Assembly: GCA_020744425.1 (NCBI GenBank)
Contig: JAGMUV010000018.1
Coordinates: 1,426,001 to 1,490,000 of the forward strand
DNA: 64,000 bases
Direction: 5' to 3'
Origin: Dactylonectria macrodidyma
Taxonomy: Eukaryota > Ascomycota > Sordariomycetes > Hypocreales > Nectriaceae
The notes below the pieces were generated by a model. It did not search any database, was not told the origin of the DNA, and saw only the letters and a program-made list of their open reading frames with translations. The translations under genes were made by a program, and so were the position numbers. Positions within the stretch are counted from its first letter, which is position 1. The number at the start of each line of letters is the position of its first letter. Of the stretch, positions 22,269 through 34,396 are shown one piece after another.

Positions 22269-23939
22269 AGAGAGTTAATTTCAGTGCGGATTGGGTTTGC
22301 GTATGAGAAGATAAAGCGGTGAAATAACAGAGAATTCGGTGAGAAATGTGGGCCGAGGCTGGGGAAGCTGGGGAAGACTGGGGAGCCTGGAGGCGGTTCT
22401 AACTCTTGACAATACACGACAACCGTGTCACCTGACTTACACCATAGAATTTTTACGCCACCCCATCGCCTGAATTTAGTAGGGAACCCGAAACCACGCA
22501 AGAGAATGACTAGCGGTAGGAACTTGATTTGATCTAACATTTCTTTTGAGGGAACCGCAATGTTTGGTGGAATTTCTGCGGCATTCATGGTTAAAATGGA
22601 CATTTCTGTCATCCTTCCTGACATCACCTGCCCCAAGCTGGGGATAGAGGCCGCCACGTTGCCATGTTGGGCATGTATCTTAGTCCCTTGCTTTGCCTCA
22701 CTATTGAGCGATGCGTTTGGTCTCCATTCCCAGGTTGGTCAAAAGGTTAAATGCTGGCAACGTGTACAGCTGCCTGGATAGCAAATATCGGCAAGGGGCA
22801 CGATCAATGCCTCTATTTTGTAGTGGATCGTCCACTTCCCTGTATGTTCGGCGCGAAAGACGGGAGAGAAGGACATGATGCGGACTGCGGGTATCTTGTT
22901 CTGGATTGACAAGCGCTTGTAACTAGAAGCGCCGCAATGACCCGGGTGTTGCGAACAAACACACAGATTCACAGACCTACCGACCTCGCTGAATGGGAGA
23001 AATGGCCAACATACCTCTGTATGCATGGGATCATACAGTGGTACTGCAAAGCGACCGGACAAGGGCATACCCCCCAGAACGAACTACCGCACTCACATCC
23101 TGCCTTCGTTGAGAATCCGAAATTATTCTGTTATCAGATAGAGTGCTTATTTCGCGGCTCGTGAGATTAATCATGGGTAATATAGAACGTGTCTGTGCAA
23201 CTCCCTTTGCCGTAGCAACAGCCGGCTACGCACGTTTCGGTACTCAGCATAGTTGACAGCAATGCTTCGTGGAGCATCAAAGCGACGGAGAGCGGCAAGA
23301 GGAGCCTGGAGCATGCCGTTGCCGAAAATCTGGTGGACAATGTGAAAGTTGGCAAATGAGTGCTCATTCAGCGAAATATTGCTCGTTTCTTTGATCCCCC
23401 TGATGCAAATGACATGAGCGCCGTGTCACCTAACGTATCTTTGCGAGGTCACACCTGACGCCTTGGGTTAGCCAGACGTCTTGCACTAAAAAAGTGTTTC
23501 GTAAATGGGAGCAATGGAAATTGCCACAAGGAAGCACGAACCTGCTGCAGAATCCAACGCTTGATGAAGTGTCATGTCATCCAATGTGCTAGGCGCGCCC
23601 ACCCGACGATGCGTGTCTGTCATCCTGGCCGTGCAACCAACCCTCAGTGACCCGTTTGCTTCCCCACTGAATGTACTGTCCAAGTAGTTGAGGTCGACGA
23701 GGTTCACCGACTCTTTGGTATGAAGCTGTCATGTCGGTAATCTTGATTGCGGCGTGTCCAAAGAAGGATTCTTCAATTGTCGGACGCACCATTCACGACG
23801 TAGTTCGAAAGATTTAGAAGCTTCCCTCTTCGCGTAACGCTCCAGCAATTTTCCAAAAGTCATCACTCTGTCCTGTTGATGCCCTCATCTCCATTCTCCA
23901 CTCATAAACGGGAAGCAGCCGTATCCCGTCTACAGTAAG
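22269..23939. other. Intergenic DNA, no supported gene
   Basis: Only short overlapping frames are present on both strands and none has recognisable motifs. The left end is the promoter of the Zn2Cys6 gene, and the right end the leader of the following orphan gene. Confidence 0.4.
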
Positions 23940-26176
23940 ATGAGCTTCGGACAGTATCGACAAACCCCTGCCAACGGGTCTCCATCTTCAATCAGCTTTC
24001 CATCTCCTCCATCTTCCGTTCGGTCTGCTTCAACAACCTCCTGCACGGATTCCGCTTCTTTGCAACACTCAAGACCAACTTACCTCCAACGGCCTACTGC
24101 CACGGTGACCATGAGATCCAAACTGTCCATCATCTCGCGCAAGCTCAAGGTAACGTCATTGCCCATGCCTCAGATACCATCTTTTTTTTTTCTTTTACAA
24201 TGTTGCTGATCCTTGGATAGGAGTTCGGTGCCATCTTAGTCAGACACGGCCCTCTTACCGCCCCCTTCGAATGCACTGACGAACACCATCGCGAGATGTG
24301 GGCACACATTGCCCGTCATGGTCTTGTCATGAAAACGTACAAGGCTCACTTTGGTGAACTCGTGAAAACGCTCGACCTCGACCTCCTCGACTTCCGAATC
24401 AAAGCTGCTGCGGTAGGGTTCCTCCTGAAAAGCCTGAAGGAAAAGGTCCGGTCACTCAGAGACCAACAGATCCTCGTCTGCCAGCACGGTGTGGGCGCAA
24501 GATCAGTGGGTGTCTACCCAGAATGGGTTCAGGCTTGGGCTCGCCCTGATTGGGATGGCGACATCAAAAAACCTGCCGTGTCTGCGACCAGGTTTCCCAA
24601 CAGAGGCGACAACAGATTTCCCTCTTACGACCACCCAGCTCTTTCAGACAATGCCTCCCTCGATGTGATGCCACAAGTCGACCCGACCGTCATGAGAGCT
24701 CGTCGAGAGGTCATACAACGAGTCGGCGACGAGGTGAAGGGCATCCACATCAACCGAAGCAGACTCTCTGATCGATTCGAAGATGCTTTCTCTCGCCAAA
24801 GAGCCCACAAACCCAGATCACCCAAGCAGAGAACAGCCAGTCGAAGAGATCCCAACACACGACTTTGCGAGCCAGGGGCAGCCAGTCAGAGACTTGTTGG
24901 GCTGAGCATCGCTAGAGGGGAAGTTTCGTACCAAGAAACCGCCGAGCGAAGAGCTGTCGGCCAGCAAACCTCTTTCCAAAGGCACACTGGGAAGAGATGT
25001 GTCGGCCAGCCTTCGAGAACGTCTGTCAGGAGTGACGGGCGCCAAAGATTGGAGGTGACTGTAGAAGAGGCCGAGGCCGATATTTTGTTGGCTGAGGCCG
25101 ATGTCGCCCAAAAACAAAAGGAGCTCCAAGATCTCACCCGCAAAGTCTCCAAGTGGAAAGAAATCAATCAGCTCAGCCAGAAAATCATTGCCGCCAAAAA
25201 GGAGTGCGATCGTCTTGACGGAGAGATCCTCCAAGCCAAGAACATTCTCGCCCCGTTGCCACACATCCCAGCCCAGCGTCTCGCCGAGGAAGGACTCGGC
25301 CACATCCTGGACCACGACTGCAACATGGGTCGTCCTACCTCCTCCGATACGATGCCTGACGAGCCCAGTCCTGGTCTTTTCGCAGTTGTGCGAGAGGCAT
25401 CGGACAAGATAGAAGCTGGCTGCAGGGCCAAGGCAGAAGAGTTGGATAAGCAGCTGAGCGCCAACCAGCGAAGAATATGGGCTGATGGCGGGTTTGCTAG
25501 TCGACAAGGCGTAGACACAAATCCTCTTCGGGTTCGGAAACCAAATACCACAGGTGTTGCCGAAGAGGGCGAGGCATCGTCTTCTTCTGATGATGTTCAA
25601 CAGCATCAGCTTTGGCCATTCTTGGGGCCTGATTTCTCGGCCGGCACAGAAGTTTGCCAGCCAGAGCAGAAGCATACAGCGCGCGATGACAACGAAATCT
25701 TGCCACAGCCCTATAACATGCCCGTGGAGCTCGATGCAACATGCTCTCCGAAAGCACACCACTCCCTCATCGACGAGCCGTCGCCACAAGTGATTTCCCC
25801 CAGCTCGCCAACTCTGCCTCCACCTCCACCAACACCACGACCAGCCTTCTCGCGGCCTTACAGACCAGATAATTTTTCTGTCCTGACTGTCGAAGATCTC
25901 GAAGAAACCGTGCTGGCTTCCAATCAACCTCGGGCCTTGTCTCTGTACGACGTTGAGCGACGCAACAATCGGTTCTTCGCGCATCTGAAGAACCGCATGT
26001 CGCAGCTAGAAGTCCGTCCATCTGCTTCCGAGGTCCAGCACTTCGAAGCCCTCAGAAGAAGAGTTGCTATGGCGAATGTCGCACGTCAGCAGCTTTTTGC
26101 CGCAGCTTGTGCGCGGAACCCTCGCCGTGCCGAAGGAGGAAGCGGTTCGCGAGATGAGTCAGGGACATGGTTTTGA
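23940..26176 (+). CDS. Orphan coiled-coil protein
   Basis: I do not recognise a family. Two exons (23940-24149 and 24221-26176, intron with donor GTAACG and acceptor GATAG) give 721 residues. The N-terminus is Ser/Pro-rich. Residues 70-180 look globular, with EHHREMWAHIARHG and a helical stretch ending KEKVRSLRDQQ. The middle is basic and low-complexity. Residues about 347-411 form a long charged heptad region (AEADILLAEADVAQKQKELQ and onward), a likely coiled coil. A proline run PPPPPTP comes later, then a second helical part (YDVERRNNRFFAHLKNRMSQ). The long open frame, the clean intron and codon use argue that it is a real gene. No signal peptide or membrane segment is visible, so a cytosolic or nuclear place is likely. 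Confidence 0.7.
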
Positions 26177-28583
26177 GCTGTGATGATGCGACGTGTTGGA
26201 GCTTTCGGTGGAACGGAACTAATGACTGGTGAATGAGGGTGTATTATGGAGGCATGAGGAACGGGGTGATTTTTGGAGTGGATTGATGGTTTGGCTGGTG
26301 TGTGGATCCCACGCACGAGATAAGATGCAATCGTGTATACCAACTACAGAATTTTTAGATGAGGCACTCAACATTCTCGTTGATGACTTACAGTTGTATA
26401 CGAACCGTGAACTCAGGAGTCTTCTACTGTCAGACAAATCACCTCCGGCTGGACACCAACGTCCTCCTAGTGACCCGCAGTGCAGCACTACCCTCCTCTT
26501 CCACTCCAGCTCCGTCAAGTGAAATCACTTAGTATCTGAACATGTCAATGAGTGAGGTTTCTTTCTCCTGAGGGTTGGCTACGTTGTTGTCGCCCGCCTT
26601 GCGCCATGTTCGGCCGCTTTATCACCACTCTGTTCGACCATCGCTCTCGAGAGAACGGATTTGCTGGTGTATGTGAGCTTCTCAATAGGTCAGAGGATCT
26701 GAGGCCACATAGAGGAAAATCTCGATTTATAGGTCTAGGCGTTCCGAAAGCTACCTCCTTGAACGTTGTCGGGGAGGGCTAAGCCACTTGGCAACCTGCT
26801 GGGATGCACTGCTGAGCTGCATGGTACCAGTTGACAAGTTGATGTAGGACGAGGGCCAGGTATATGATTCGATGTTTGGATCGTTCGGGTTCGATAGATA
26901 AAAGGTCGAGCGAGGAGTAGGTCGGAAGGACTCTGGGCTAGTTTGCCAAGTTCGAGGAAGTTGTCGAGTTTCTTGTATAATTCTCTTCTGGCCACGCGGC
27001 CTTGCCTCGGTTGGCATTTTGGTTCGTATGCGATGATAAGGTGGTCTGGAACCCCCTTGGGCGGGTTCCGGTCAGCGTTGTTGTTCATTCCGACGGGAGT
27101 TGTCACCTTTGGCAGGAGATAGCCTTGCAAAACATGGTAAGGATACGCGTAAGATCATGAACATAGTGAAGTTGAAAGCCATTCTGACGTCGGTGGCTTT
27201 TGTCGATACAAAGGCATCAGCCATGGTTGCATGGTCGTGGTGATAGCTTAGATGGAGTTCTAGGAGGTGTACTGGTGGTCCTAGAGATAGGAGCGAACTT
27301 CGTGATTCAAACGGCCGTGGCGAGCTGGGCGGCGGTTTGGCATACCACCACACTCTTGGCGGAAGACTCTGCCTCCTTTGGTGATTATGTGTAGATAAAA
27401 TGGCCGAGCTGCTTGTTGATGGAAGCATTCAGCAGGGGGTGTGTATGATTGATGCTGGCCAATTTCCAAACAAGTGTTGATGTCAACAACGGCGAGCATA
27501 GCGTCGGGCAGGGTTCATGCTGGCAGCAACAAGATGCCGCTTGGAACAAGGGAATCTCTTCAGCCTGTTGTTTCAATATTTTGCGTAGTTCGATATGAAA
27601 GGTATCTCGATATGGAAAGGAGTTCGGTGTCGAAGGGAAGCCGGTAGGGAGGAGAGGTTGAAGATGGAGGATAGTTCTTGCGGCTGCGTCGAGTGGGATT
27701 CGGGCCGGGCGTCTGCAGCATCTCCTGGATACTGGAAATAAATGTCAGCATTGCCTTGTATCTTTTCCAGGACCAAACAGCTTCATATTCACTAACATAG
27801 AATGATGAGGCTGCCTTCCTGGAGGCTGCTCCTCGCTCAAACATGGGCAACGGGCAAGCTATCCTGCTCTGTGCAGCCGCACCGAGGTAAAGCAATGATA
27901 GACATTCGCCTCGAAAGAGAAGACTATCCACCTCTGCTGCTTCTAGAGTGATCTGCGAGTGAAATTTCGTTCTGCACCAACTTGGTGTTGGCGTGGGCTT
28001 CTGCTTAGCCATGGGGTGGATACATGTTTCTGGAAAGTGATTTCATCAGCAGCTGGCGGCGGCCATGAAGCCGCCTGTTGAGCTCAAGCAGAAACGAATT
28101 TAGCACAAACTGGCAATCACCACCTTTAAGAGATTTGCATGTTCTTTGACAAGGGAGTTAATATGCCCAGATGTGCACGGAGCGTTGCTGAGATGGAAGT
28201 GTTGCACCGAGAGCAACACCGTGCATTCCATGGCTATGCACAGTACGACGACTAGAGCTACAAGCCTCACCTATTCTCGGATTTCTCCTTCATCAATGCG
28301 GAAACACACACGCTCTACCCATCAGTCACATCCGTCACGGAATTCAATCATCAACTGCATTAGAACCCTCTTGTTTGCTCTGTATCTAGGCTATATTGGG
28401 ATCTAGGGGTCAGCTCCCACCTGTGATGTTTGGCTTCGCTATCTGTGGCACCAAACGATACAGCAAACCCCCAAGCGATTAGCAAGCCCTTGTTCAACAC
28501 AGTCCAAATTCCTCACAAAAAGCCTGCCATGTGTGCTCCCAAGATCCTTCTAGACCATCTGTCCAGAAAGCACACTGCCAAGC
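26177..28583. other. Long intergenic stretch with only doubtful frames
   Basis: This 2.4-kb interval has no confident gene. The best candidate is a minus-strand frame at 28012-27560 (150 codons, starting MAKQKPTPTPSW), possibly spliced to minus-strand frames farther left, but it has no recognisable motif and no clear splice pattern. I therefore leave it uncalled. Confidence 0.35.
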
Positions 28584-29708
28584 CTACTCGGGCCTCAGCT
28601 CGGACTCCAGCTCAATCTCCAAAATCTTCTTCTTAGCCTCCTCCAAGTCCTTCTGCCTCTTTTTCCGATCCGTCTCCAGGTTGGTGAGCTTGCAAGTAAT
28701 TCGCGGGCAGCTGCGATCATTCAAACCGCCAGGAGCAAAGATTAAGTTCACGTCGTCGATCCAGCGGTTTAAGACGGCAACCTCTTTGACGGCAAGGCCA
28801 GGAGGGAGTGAGCCTATTACGTAGGGGTGTTGGAGTCGTGTCAGGTAGCCGCCGAGGGATTTCCATGAGCAGTCGTTGCGGCCGTCCCAGACGCAGTTGG
28901 AGCAGGTTCCAGCCCGCACGCGGCGTAGGGATATGCACTCGGGAAAGGGGGCGAGGATGGGTTCCCCGGATATAGATCTATTTATCTTTTGCTTTCGATG
29001 GCAGCAGGTACACATTCTGGGGTTACCAACGCCGAAGAAGGAGACGTACAGTCCCAAGGCGGCATCCCGTCGCTGCATGACATTGGCGACCATATAGCCG
29101 CGAGGGTGGGCAAGCTGGGCGCCGATGTAAACACGGCGGGGCTCCCACACGTTGTAAAAGGGGCCAGTATCTGCAAAGTCAGGAAACTCAAATGTGTCGA
29201 GCACCCTGGAAAAGAACGAGAGGGCGCGATTGCCCACCTCGGCCTTGGTCATGTTCTCCTGACGAAAGGCGACTTCGAGCCACTTGGCGTAGCCAGCGCT
29301 ATCAACGGCAGCACCACTGCAGACCCATAGGTCAAAGTAATCGTGAAAGATATGTAGAAGGTCGTCTGGGATTTTTTCGGTGGCATATCCGAAATAGTCA
29401 CCATCTATGGTTGTTTTTTTTACCTTGACCTCAATCTCAGTCAAGGCGCTAAAGCCAGCGGTGAATTCGATCTTGAACCCCTTCTTGGCATTTTTCTTGT
29501 CTTCCTTAGTGATGCCTGGAATTTCGGCAGAGGGGTCGTTATTTTCATTGTTGGCATGGCTGGTGTCGCTGTTGCTGCTCTTCTCGCCAACATCGGAGCT
29601 GGAGGAGTTGTTGTAGGAGCCGCTCCCGCTGCTGGCCTCATCGGTCCTAACTCCAAGGATCTGAGAAGCGAGTAGCTGCAGCTTCTCCACTGCTTTGGGG
29701 TTTTTCAT
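28584..29708 (-). CDS. Orphan protein with a DUF3716-like cysteine cluster
   Basis: The frame encodes about 374 residues from the ATG at 29708 (MKNPKAVEKLQ). A Ser/Asn-rich linker is followed by a charged helical part (AEIPGITKEDKKNAKKGF) and a globular part with FHDYFDLWVCSG and SFFGVGNPR. The C-terminal half has the cysteine spacing of the fungal DUF3716 zinc-ribbon-like domain: CTCC, then FPECISL, then CSNCVWDGRNDCSW. The protein ends in a charged coiled coil (KKRQKDLEEAKKKILEIEL). Function is unknown. The frame stays open upstream to 30095, and a possible intron (donor GTACGT near 29772, acceptor AAAG near 29711) could add an upstream exon, so the start is uncertain. It is divergent from the next orphan gene. 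Confidence 0.68.
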   Translation of the reverse strand: MKNPKAVEKLQLLASQILGVRTDEASSGSGSYNNSSSSDVGEKSSNSDTSHANNENNDPSAEIPGITKEDKKNAKKGFKIEFTAGFSALTEIEVKVKKTTIDGDYFGYATEKIPDDLLHIFHDYFDLWVCSGAAVDSAGYAKWLEVAFRQENMTKAEVGNRALSFFSRVLDTFEFPDFADTGPFYNVWEPRRVYIGAQLAHPRGYMVANVMQRRDAALGLYVSFFGVGNPRMCTCCHRKQKINRSISGEPILAPFPECISLRRVRAGTCSNCVWDGRNDCSWKSLGGYLTRLQHPYVIGSLPPGLAVKEVAVLNRWIDDVNLIFAPGGLNDRSCPRITCKLTNLETDRKKRQKDLEEAKKKILEIELESELRPE

Positions 29709-30921
29709 GGCTTTCAAGGAGATGTCAACATGATTGTAATGGTATATCAAGAAGAATGTGATGTTGCACGTACCATTTGCACAAAGATGAGGCAGCTGAG
29801 AAGAAGGTGGAGTGTTGCCCGAGGGTGAGAGGACTGTTGACAGAAGGTGAGAAGATGATTTAGCGCAGGAGGGAGTGGCACTCGACGGTACAAGCAGTGT
29901 TTGTCGAAGGTGAGGGCAGTGTGTTGCCCTAAGGGGTAGGAGACTATGTGTGGATAAGGGCTTCCAAGGAAGGGGTTTGTGCTTTGGCATATGGTACAGT
30001 GGCGCACTTAGCAGCAGATTCAAGATGAACAGCGCCAGCATAGAGAAGAAAGGGAAGAAGAGCGGGTGCAGTGTTACGGGGGAGAGTGTCGTCATCTGCC
30101 GTATGGAGGATCCCTATCAAAATAGACCAATCCTCTTTCTACGCTCCTCCAGATTCGCTCCAAACTCCCACTGTGTTTGATTCTCGGCAAGCCAAACCAA
30201 GTTGCCCTCGACACACTCTCATTCGCTATTTTCTTTTGCTGCGCATCAGTGCTCAAAATTCTCGCAAGCAGCCAGGGCAAGCAGCGCTAGCCAAAACATC
30301 TCGCACTTTTCTGCAGGATAACCAGCAAACACAACCACCAACGACATTCTGGCAAGCTACCCATTAACCTCATCGTCTTTCCCTCCTCTATATTGTCCTG
30401 TCTTTCTTCATCCGAAGCCGCTTCTGCCGCGGTCACGGCTTCGACGAATGCCGGTGCTGGCTGGTTTCGTGGTGGGCCTTTGCATCAGCCGCTTCTTATA
30501 TTGCCAGCTGCGTGCAGACGACGCACCAGCGCGTTCACCGTCTCTGCCCCATCTTTTACCTTGTCTCGTGTATTTTCTCGTGGAATTTTGTCTTGTTATT
30601 CCTTCTCCTTGAAACGCCACCTTCACACCCATCCTCTTCTCTGCATCTACTTCGCCACTACCCCAAACCTCTCTCCATCTCGAACCTCCCTCAAGCTTTC
30701 GTCTACCCTTTATTATACCCTCGATTGCACTTTTTCGCTTCCTTGCCGGTATATCTCCTTGTAAGTCATCGCTCTCTCGACGCCGAGGAAGTCTCTCCTC
30801 GAGAGGATCTATCTCTCTCTTGTTTCATCCGGTAACCATCTATACAGGTCTCCAGTCGACAACAAAACTTCAACTTCATTTTCCACTCTTCATCTTCTGC
30901 TGAAGCCTTCAACCTTGAAGG
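29709..30921. promoter_or_regulatory. Shared upstream region of two divergent orphan genes
   Basis: The interval separates the DUF3716-like gene (minus) and the next orphan gene (plus). The right half, from about 30370, is strongly pyrimidine-rich on the plus strand, a feature of fungal core promoters and leaders. No separate gene is supported. Confidence 0.4.
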
Positions 30922-32952
30922 ATGCCCACGCACCCCCCGCGCCAGCCCCCCCACGCGCCACGACAGAACCTGGGGAGAGGCAGAGGAGCCCGCCCAACAA
31001 GCGACTTCCACAACTCGAACTTCATCCACCAAAACTATGACGCTCCTCTTTTAGTCTACTCTATTGCCCAGATAGGCGGGAAAGGGTCCTTCACCCACCC
31101 TCGGGAGACCACAGGCAGAGCCAGCATCAAAAGTCTTTTCCCCAGGCAGCCTGCCCAGTTCCAGCCTCGCACTAATTGGTCTCACTGGCCTGACGATGGC
31201 CCTTCCAGGTTGTCCATCTGGGATAGGGACATAATCGTCGATCAGAAACTGAGGATATCCAAGACCGCCCCTTCCCTCGCCTTTCGAGACCGGCCTGTTG
31301 TCGAGGGTCAAAACTGGCTCAATCACCAGGCCAAGCTTTGGTCTATCTTTGCCGCCATTGAGAAGAAGAAGTCGTTCAGCGTTGCCGATCCCAGCCCTCT
31401 CCTGATTCTCATCCGGTCTGGGCTGGAATCTCAGGTCGGCATCATGATTAAGCCCTTGTTCCTAGAGAGCACTTGGAGGCAGACGACGCGCAATCCGAGC
31501 CATACCCAACTTGGCCACAACCCAATGTACCATGCTGGAGCTGAGTTGCTAGTCAATCCCATTTCCGACCCTCACAATATTTTCGGCTTCGAAAATGCCA
31601 CTGCGTGGAAGAAGGAAATGTTCAACCGCCGCTTCTTTATCGGCTTTGTCGCCAATGAGTATGGCACCCCAAGCACCCTCCTCGGCGATTACTATAATAT
31701 CGGTCGGCAGACTCTGTGGTCCTCAATCATCTGGGACCGCCATCGTGCGCATCTGTACATCTACAATGCGTACTCCAGCGGTTACCGGCGGGACGACCTG
31801 ATCATCCGCATTGGCCTGGCTTTCCGCCAAGTCCTCGCTACGAATGGTATGCCGTTTGACTTTGACGTCTTCGCCCCTCCTGTCACTCAGCTGGATACCA
31901 AAGACCTTTGGGCCACTGGCGTCGTCGCTACCAATCTCTTGCTCATCAACCTTCGTGGACTTGTTAGTGTCAAGTCCGAAGGCCTTGTGCGTACCCAGGT
32001 TCCTCGCATCTTAGAAGTCGACGGCCAGACGCGCATCCCGAAGCATCACTTCACGCTCCGTCATCGTGACTGGGACACCGAGCCTTGGGATGTTGGAGAG
32101 GACCGAGTCTCTGCCGAGCTCGTGAAGGCTTGCGATGTGATTCGTGTCATGATCATGGACGAACTGGGCATCAAAGACCTCACCTTTGACCAGGGCCAAT
32201 ATAGTCCGGACCTCGTGTCGTTGACCGACCGATCCACCAATATGACTTATCTACCCCAGAGTTCTACCAGTCTTCGAACCAATACTCACGACGTCTACAC
32301 CAACCTCGGCGGACCTCAATACGTTGTTTTCGACTCGCGAAGAGTCCAGCCTAGCCGAGCGATGCGCCTCGTCCATCCTCCAGCCACCCTTCCCACGGAA
32401 TACCGCCCTAGCCTGCCTCACCGTCGCCCACCCATCAACTTCCCGAGAACGCTCGTCCCCGTGCCTCTCAACGTCGCCTTGCTGTATCTGAGGCAAGGAT
32501 TGCTTCTTTGCCATGACGAGGTTTTGATGCTTCCCCGAGGGGTGCGTGTCGAACTTGCGGACTGTGCAAGACGACCTGGAATTGCTATGCCTACCCCTCG
32601 CGTCCGAGGCATCCTACTAGTCTGCATGTATCTGCATCTCATCCGTGACTTGATAATGTCCGTGCAGAGAGACAGCGTTGCTCAGGCCCGGAACGAGCTC
32701 ACTCCCCAACTTATGGATACTCTACTGTCTCCTCCCGTCCGACAGGCCGTGCAGGCCTTCATGTCCCAGCGTGCTGCCAACGCGCGGACGAGGGCCGCGC
32801 AAGGAGACGATAATGCTCCCACCTTGAACGAGCTCATTCCCCAGCCTGAAAATGATGTGCTCCCTCCTCGCGTCCGACGCGCCATACAATTTTGCATACT
32901 GCTGCATACTGCCTTACAATCAGCAGATGAGGGTCGCGCAGAGAGGCCCTAA
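30922..32952 (+). CDS. Orphan protein with a Ulp1/C48-like core, probably inactive
   Basis: A single exon of 676 residues. Residues about 230-345 have the layout of a Ulp1/C48 cysteine peptidase core as found in some fungal orphan proteins: a strand with W-S-S-I-I-W-D-RHRAHLYIYN at 267-282, a helix, then PPVTQLDTKDLWATGV near 320-334. In a working C48 enzyme the last block carries Gln and the catalytic Cys before Gly; here the residues before Gly333 are Ala331-Thr332, so catalysis is unlikely. This fold match is my inference and weak. The first 30 residues are basic and Pro/Arg-rich. The C-terminal 130 residues contain a repeated pattern (NELTPQLMD and NELIPQPEN, each followed by PPxVRxAxQ). 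No membrane segment or signal is seen. Confidence 0.65.
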   Translation: MPTHPPRQPPHAPRQNLGRGRGARPTSDFHNSNFIHQNYDAPLLVYSIAQIGGKGSFTHPRETTGRASIKSLFPRQPAQFQPRTNWSHWPDDGPSRLSIWDRDIIVDQKLRISKTAPSLAFRDRPVVEGQNWLNHQAKLWSIFAAIEKKKSFSVADPSPLLILIRSGLESQVGIMIKPLFLESTWRQTTRNPSHTQLGHNPMYHAGAELLVNPISDPHNIFGFENATAWKKEMFNRRFFIGFVANEYGTPSTLLGDYYNIGRQTLWSSIIWDRHRAHLYIYNAYSSGYRRDDLIIRIGLAFRQVLATNGMPFDFDVFAPPVTQLDTKDLWATGVVATNLLLINLRGLVSVKSEGLVRTQVPRILEVDGQTRIPKHHFTLRHRDWDTEPWDVGEDRVSAELVKACDVIRVMIMDELGIKDLTFDQGQYSPDLVSLTDRSTNMTYLPQSSTSLRTNTHDVYTNLGGPQYVVFDSRRVQPSRAMRLVHPPATLPTEYRPSLPHRRPPINFPRTLVPVPLNVALLYLRQGLLLCHDEVLMLPRGVRVELADCARRPGIAMPTPRVRGILLVCMYLHLIRDLIMSVQRDSVAQARNELTPQLMDTLLSPPVRQAVQAFMSQRAANARTRAAQGDDNAPTLNELIPQPENDVLPPRVRRAIQFCILLHTALQSADEGRAERP

Positions 32953-33390
32953 TGCTCCTGCTTCGAACGATCTTGTTCTCTGACTCTCCAGGCAGTTCAT
33001 GCTGCGTCCCGGAGCTCGTCGGGCCTTGTCGATGCCGACTTTTGGCACGAAGGATGGAGTGTATTGGATGGAGTGAATGAGCCTTTGATGATTGGGACGG
33101 AGTGACTGATGAGGCGGACGATGCTGATCAGCGGTGATCTGCGGGGACAACTTGTCTTGGGAACGCATGAGGCGTGCGGTTTTGCCTCAACTTCGGAGGA
33201 ACATTCTGTCTACTACCACACTCGAGGAGGTTATTTTGTCGGAAATACATCAGTTGCGCTTAGAAAATGCTCATCTTCGTGAAAAAGAAACTCTTTTTTT
33301 TGCCGGTATGCTAAAATTGTCTTGCCTTTCCCCAAGTGATGTGATGTAATTGTGATAACACAGATTTATTTTGCTACGAGTACGAGTACA
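32953..33390. other. Intergenic 3' region
   Basis: Convergent 3' flanks of the orphan gene and the dioxygenase gene. No gene or repeat is recognised. Confidence 0.4.
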
Positions 33391-34396
33391 CTATTCCTTC
33401 TTTTCTTGTGACGGATCAAAATCCCCCATACTATCGTGCTCGCCGCGCAAGTACGGCAGCGGCGGGATAAACTCGACGAAGCCGATATTCGGACTCGACA
33501 GCGTGTATCCCATGGCCTTCTGAGCAGCGTCGGACCACGACAACACCTCTTCGGGCGGAGTGGCCAGGTAGATGTTTTCTTCCTGGCGAAGATAGCCCCG
33601 GACGAAGAAGAGGCCATGAACAGACCGCTTCTCGTGCTCGGTGACGTTTGCTCCGCCGGCGTGATAGGTGCCTCCCAGCATGATCCAGCAGTCGCCGATC
33701 TCCATCTCGGCGAAGACAGCTTCTTCGGTCTTTGGTACACGATCGGAACCCCAGAGATGACTCCCCGGAATGGCCAGCGTAGCACCATTCTCGACCGTCG
33801 TCTTAACCCCAGGAACAAGAAAGGCCATCTCGACATCGGTGCCAACCTGGTAGCCGGTGAGCGTCTGGTCCGGGTGGTGCACGTGGTAGTTCTTGTCGTC
33901 GCGGTGCAGACGCTGGGCCTTGCCGCCGGGGCCGATTTCAAAGGTGACGGCGATGCTGCACACAGCCTCGCTGGTGTAGGTGTGCTTCGTCTCGCCGTAG
34001 AAGTTGGATGTCGTCTTGTCGACGAAGCGGCTGTTGCACGCGCGGATCACGGGGTCGACGAGCCACTTCTCGCGCACTGTCTTGCTGCGCCGGACGAGGT
34101 TTGCGCAGCGTCTGGTTTCAGGGGGGAAGAGATCGCCCTGTTTGGTCATGTGTCAGTACCAGAGTGAGGTGGTGCAGGTTTAAGATGGCTGATGTATCGC
34201 CAAGTTGCTTGCTTCTGCTCACCTTCCAGGGCAAATCTGCCTCTAGATACGGCCGCGTCTCGGCATTGACCTGCGCCACGGTGGCTTCGTCGGTAAAGTT
34301 CTTGACAATGCAGCATCCATCCTTGGTAATAGCGTTGATGATGCCCTCAACATCGGACCTGTCAATCCTCTGAATGGATGGATACGTGACAGCCAT
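33391..34396 (-). CDS. PhyH-family Fe(II)/2-oxoglutarate dioxygenase
   Basis: A non-heme iron oxygenase of the phytanoyl-CoA dioxygenase family, whose fungal members hydroxylate or desaturate varied metabolites. Two exons (34396-34223 and 34137-33391) give 306 residues. The facial triad is complete: His136 and Asp138 in RLHRDD, and His217 in GTYHAGG. A basic residue for 2-oxoglutarate (R in KRSVHG, about 229) is also present. The blocks GATLAIPGSHLWG and EMEIGDCWIMLGG are typical of the fungal group. It shares a 533-bp upstream region with the divergent Zn2Cys6 gene, which suggests joint control. The substrate is unknown. Confidence 0.9.

Noticed and set aside
24818..25984. Long minus-strand frame of 388 codons
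   Set aside because: It is the antisense shadow of the orphan coiled-coil gene, whose plus-strand frame is longer, has a proper intron and fits better.
26735..27130. Minus-strand open frame of 131 codons in the 26-28 kb gap
   Set aside because: It overlaps other frames of similar length on both strands, has no recognisable motif and no matching splice partners.
33436..34167. Plus-strand frame of 243 codons
   Set aside because: It is antisense to the dioxygenase gene with its complete metal triad.
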